Source: CAZQLE01 sp964593905
GTDB lineage: Bacteria; Chloroflexota; Anaerolineae; Anaerolineales; Anaerolineaceae
Assembly: GCA_964593905.1 (NCBI GenBank)
Contig: CAZQLE010000220.1
Span: forward strand, 1 to 5,772
Direction of reading: 5' to 3'
Length of the DNA: 5,772 nucleotides
Shown: positions 3,601-5,772 of the stretch, piece after piece
Layout: each line of letters begins with the position of its first letter
Numbering within the stretch: the first letter of the stretch is position 1
The notes under the pieces: model-generated
Databases searched by the model: none
Told to the model about the DNA's origin: nothing
The model's input: only the letters and a program-made list of their open reading frames with translations
Position numbers and translations under genes: made by a program

Positions 3601-5772
3601 TTGAAGAAGAAAATCGTCCTCTTGTTTCTTGTGCTGGTAACGCTGTTGAGTGCCTGCGGCCCCAGCGCTGCACCGGCGCAGACCGTCACGCCAAACGAAA
3701 CGCCCACCAGCGGGTTACCCACCCCGGTGCTGGGCATTACCCGTGCACCCGATGCACGCGCCGCGGCAGAGAAGTTCCTGCTGGCCTGGAAAGAAGATGA
3801 TTATTCAGCAATGTATGACCTGCTGACCAGGGTCAGCAAGGATGCGGTGACGATTGAAGATTTCACCAAGCGGTATACAGAAACCGCGGTGAACCTGACC
3901 CTGCGCGAGCTGAATTCTGAGATTGTCTCGGTGCTCACCAATCCCACCGCCGCCCAGATCGCCTACCGGGTTGCGTTCGATACCACCCTGCTGGACAAAA
4001 TTGAGCGGGATATGGTGATGAACCTGGTGTTGGAAGACGGAATATGGAAAGTGCAGTGGGAAGATGGGATGATTCTGCCCGAACTGCGCGGCGGCAACCG
4101 CCTGGCGGTGGATATTAAGATCCCGGCCCGCGGCAATATCTATGACCTGAACGGCAATGCCCTGTCGGCTGAATCGGAAGCGTTTGCGCTGGGGGTTATC
4201 CCCGGCCAGATCGAAGACGGGCAGTCGCGCAATGTGATTAATGTGCTCTCGCGGTTAACCGGCAAAACCACCCAGGTGATCGAACAGCTTCTGGATGACG
4301 CCCTGCCGCAGGATTATGTGGTGATTGGCGAAGTGACCGCCCCGGTGCTGGCCGAACGCTATGACCAGATCAGCGGTTTATCGGGCATCTGGTCCAACCC
4401 TTACAGCGGCCGGTTTTACTTTAATGACGGCGTTGCCCCGCATCTGGTGGGCTATGTGTTGTCCATTCCCAAAGAAGAAGCCGAGACCTACCAGCGTGAG
4501 GGCTACCGGATTGACGAAAAAATCGGTTCAGCCGGGCTGGAAAAATGGGGTCAAGATTACCTGGCCGGCAAACGCGGTGCCTCTTTGTATGTGGTTGATC
4601 AGCAGGGCCAGGTGGTGACCCGTCTTTCGCAGGTCGATTCGCAGCCTTCCTATTCGATCTATACCACCCTCGACAGCGTCTTCCAGTATGACGTGCAGCG
4701 TTCTCTGGCGGGTTTTCGCGGGGCGGTGGTGGTGTTGGAGCGGGATACCGGCAAGGTGCTGGCGATGGCTTCTTCACCCTCGTTTGACCCGAATATTTTT
4801 GCCCCCGGCAACTACAACGCCCAGTATGCTGATCTGAGTGTGGACCAGCCGCTGCTGAACCGCGCCACCCAGGGCACCTACCCGCTGGGTTCGGTGTTCA
4901 AGATCATCACCATGGCCGCGGCGCTTGAGAGCGGCCTGTATACCGCCGAAACAAGCTATGAGTGCGGCCACGAATTTACCGAACTGGCCGGACAAACCTT
5001 TTATGACTGGACCTACGAGAAGGGCAAGGCGCCTAGCGGCAATTTGACCCTGTCTGAAGGCCTGATGCGCTCTTGCAACCCGTGGTTTTACCATATCGGG
5101 CTTGACCTTTACCGCCAGAACAAACCCAAAGCCTTAACCGAGATGGCGCGCGCCTTTGGTCTGGGTGCAGCCACCGGCATTGGCCAGGTGCCTGAAGACC
5201 CCGGCCAGATGCCCGACCCCGAAAGCGAAGGCGATGCGGTGCAGATGGGCATTGGTCAGGGCCGGATGCTGGTGACCCCGCTGCAGGTGGCCGACTTTGT
5301 GGCCGCGGTGGGCAATGGCGGCACGCTCTACCGCCCGCAGGCGGTGGAAAAGATCGTCTCGCCCAATGACGATGTGGCCTATGAATTTCAGCCCGAAGAA
5401 CGCGGCAAGCTGCCCATCAGCCCCGAGAACTTAAAGATCATTCAAGATGCCATGTACAGCGTGGTCGAAGACCCGCGCGGCACGGCTTACAGCACCTTCC
5501 GCGGGCTGGGGGTGAAGGTGTATGGCAAGACCGGCACCGCCCAGAACTCGGTGGGCACTTCTCATGCCTGGTTTGCCGGGTATAGCGATGAAAACAACCC
5601 GGAGAGGAAGGATATCGCCGTTGCGGTGATCGCCGAAAATGCCGGTGAAGGTTCCGAAATCGGTGCGCCGATCTTCCGCCGCGTGATGGAGTTGTATTTC
5701 TACGGCAAACCGCTGCGTCTTTTCCCGTGGGAGGCCTCCTATTATGTGACCCGCACGGCCACCCCGCTGCCG
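3601..5772 (+). CDS. Class B penicillin-binding protein with MecA-like N-terminal domain, lipoprotein (3' partial)
   Basis: 724 codons are visible and the frame is still open at the window end. It is a peptidoglycan D,D-transpeptidase, outside the cytoplasmic membrane. Residues 1-19 form a lipoprotein signal: lysines 2-4, a hydrophobic core, and the lipobox L16-S17-A18-C19. A Pro/Thr-rich linker (20-50) follows. Residues about 52-165 look like the NTF2-like MecA_N domain, with LEDGIWKVQWEDGMILPEL (144-162) aligning with the EDGMWKLDWDHSVIIPGM region of MecA. The dimerisation domain begins at ARGNIYDLNGNALS (176-189; RGxIxD) and includes HLVGYVLSI and IGSAGLEKW. The transpeptidase domain has all three motifs: S431-V-F-K434 (catalytic serine), S491-C-N493 and K643-T-G645. 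Beyond 700 the tail turns to VTRTATPLP and runs off the window. MecA_N-type PBPs are common, mostly as housekeeping enzymes, so this alone does not show beta-lactam resistance. It is co-transcribed with maf. Confidence 0.93.
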   Translation, partial: MKKKIVLLFLVLVTLLSACGPSAAPAQTVTPNETPTSGLPTPVLGITRAPDARAAAEKFLLAWKEDDYSAMYDLLTRVSKDAVTIEDFTKRYTETAVNLTLRELNSEIVSVLTNPTAAQIAYRVAFDTTLLDKIERDMVMNLVLEDGIWKVQWEDGMILPELRGGNRLAVDIKIPARGNIYDLNGNALSAESEAFALGVIPGQIEDGQSRNVINVLSRLTGKTTQVIEQLLDDALPQDYVVIGEVTAPVLAERYDQISGLSGIWSNPYSGRFYFNDGVAPHLVGYVLSIPKEEAETYQREGYRIDEKIGSAGLEKWGQDYLAGKRGASLYVVDQQGQVVTRLSQVDSQPSYSIYTTLDSVFQYDVQRSLAGFRGAVVVLERDTGKVLAMASSPSFDPNIFAPGNYNAQYADLSVDQPLLNRATQGTYPLGSVFKIITMAAALESGLYTAETSYECGHEFTELAGQTFYDWTYEKGKAPSGNLTLSEGLMRSCNPWFYHIGLDLYRQNKPKALTEMARAFGLGAATGIGQVPEDPGQMPDPESEGDAVQMGIGQGRMLVTPLQVADFVAAVGNGGTLYRPQAVEKIVSPNDDVAYEFQPEERGKLPISPENLKIIQDAMYSVVEDPRGTAYSTFRGLGVKVYGKTGTAQNSVGTSHAWFAGYSDENNPERKDIAVAVIAENAGEGSEIGAPIFRRVMELYFYGKPLRLFPWEASYYVTRTATPLP

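Noticed and set aside
3601..5772. The PBP as a beta-lactam resistance gene (mecA)
   Set aside because: The domain order is shared with MecA, but the protein is divergent, linked to maf, and has no mecR or mecI-type regulator in view. Domain order alone does not show resistance.

Overview
The window is ordinary-looking bacterial chromosome: compact genes, GC-rich coding sequence (roughly 60-75% GC in the stretches I counted by hand) and clear Shine-Dalgarno sites on most genes. The flavour of the proteins fits Chloroflexota, perhaps Anaerolineae: a lipoprotein-type class B PBP with a MecA-like N-terminal domain, a Maf protein with an extra C-terminal tail, and a FucP/NaGLT1-like MFS carrier. 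That placement is an inference from general impression and no marker gene here fixes it. There are no rRNA or tRNA genes, CRISPR arrays, insertion sequences or phage genes.

Layout. (1) 1-104: the last 34 codons of a gene ending in a metallo-beta-lactamase-like motif, plus strand. (2) 113-128: a perfect 16-bp GC palindrome after that gene. (3) 203-616: a single-domain bacteriohemerythrin with all seven iron ligands. (4) 640-1271: a candidate promoter, a small hairpin covering the ribosome binding site, and a PRPP-dependent phosphoribosyltransferase of the Apt type. (5) 1307-1340: a strong terminator that works in both directions between convergent genes. (6) 1366-2571, minus strand: a 12-helix MFS transporter. 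(7) 2572-2880: a divergent intergenic region with a good promoter for the rightward operon at its right edge. (8) 2881-3573: Maf nucleotide pyrophosphatase, probably on a leaderless mRNA. (9) 3601 to the window end: a class B penicillin-binding protein, incomplete at its 3' end, starting at TTG after a perfect AAGGAG.

How the genes work together. The only convincing operon is maf-pbp: same strand, 27 bases apart, one promoter in front. Maf proteins are linked to septum formation and nucleotide-pool cleaning, and the PBP cross-links peptidoglycan, so the pair fits a cell wall and division theme. The hemerythrin, the phosphoribosyltransferase and the transporter look like independent single-gene units.

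I found no undescribed multi-gene system. The points most worth a second look are the leaderless maf start, the lipoprotein form of a MecA-like PBP, and the hairpin over the phosphoribosyltransferase ribosome binding site.
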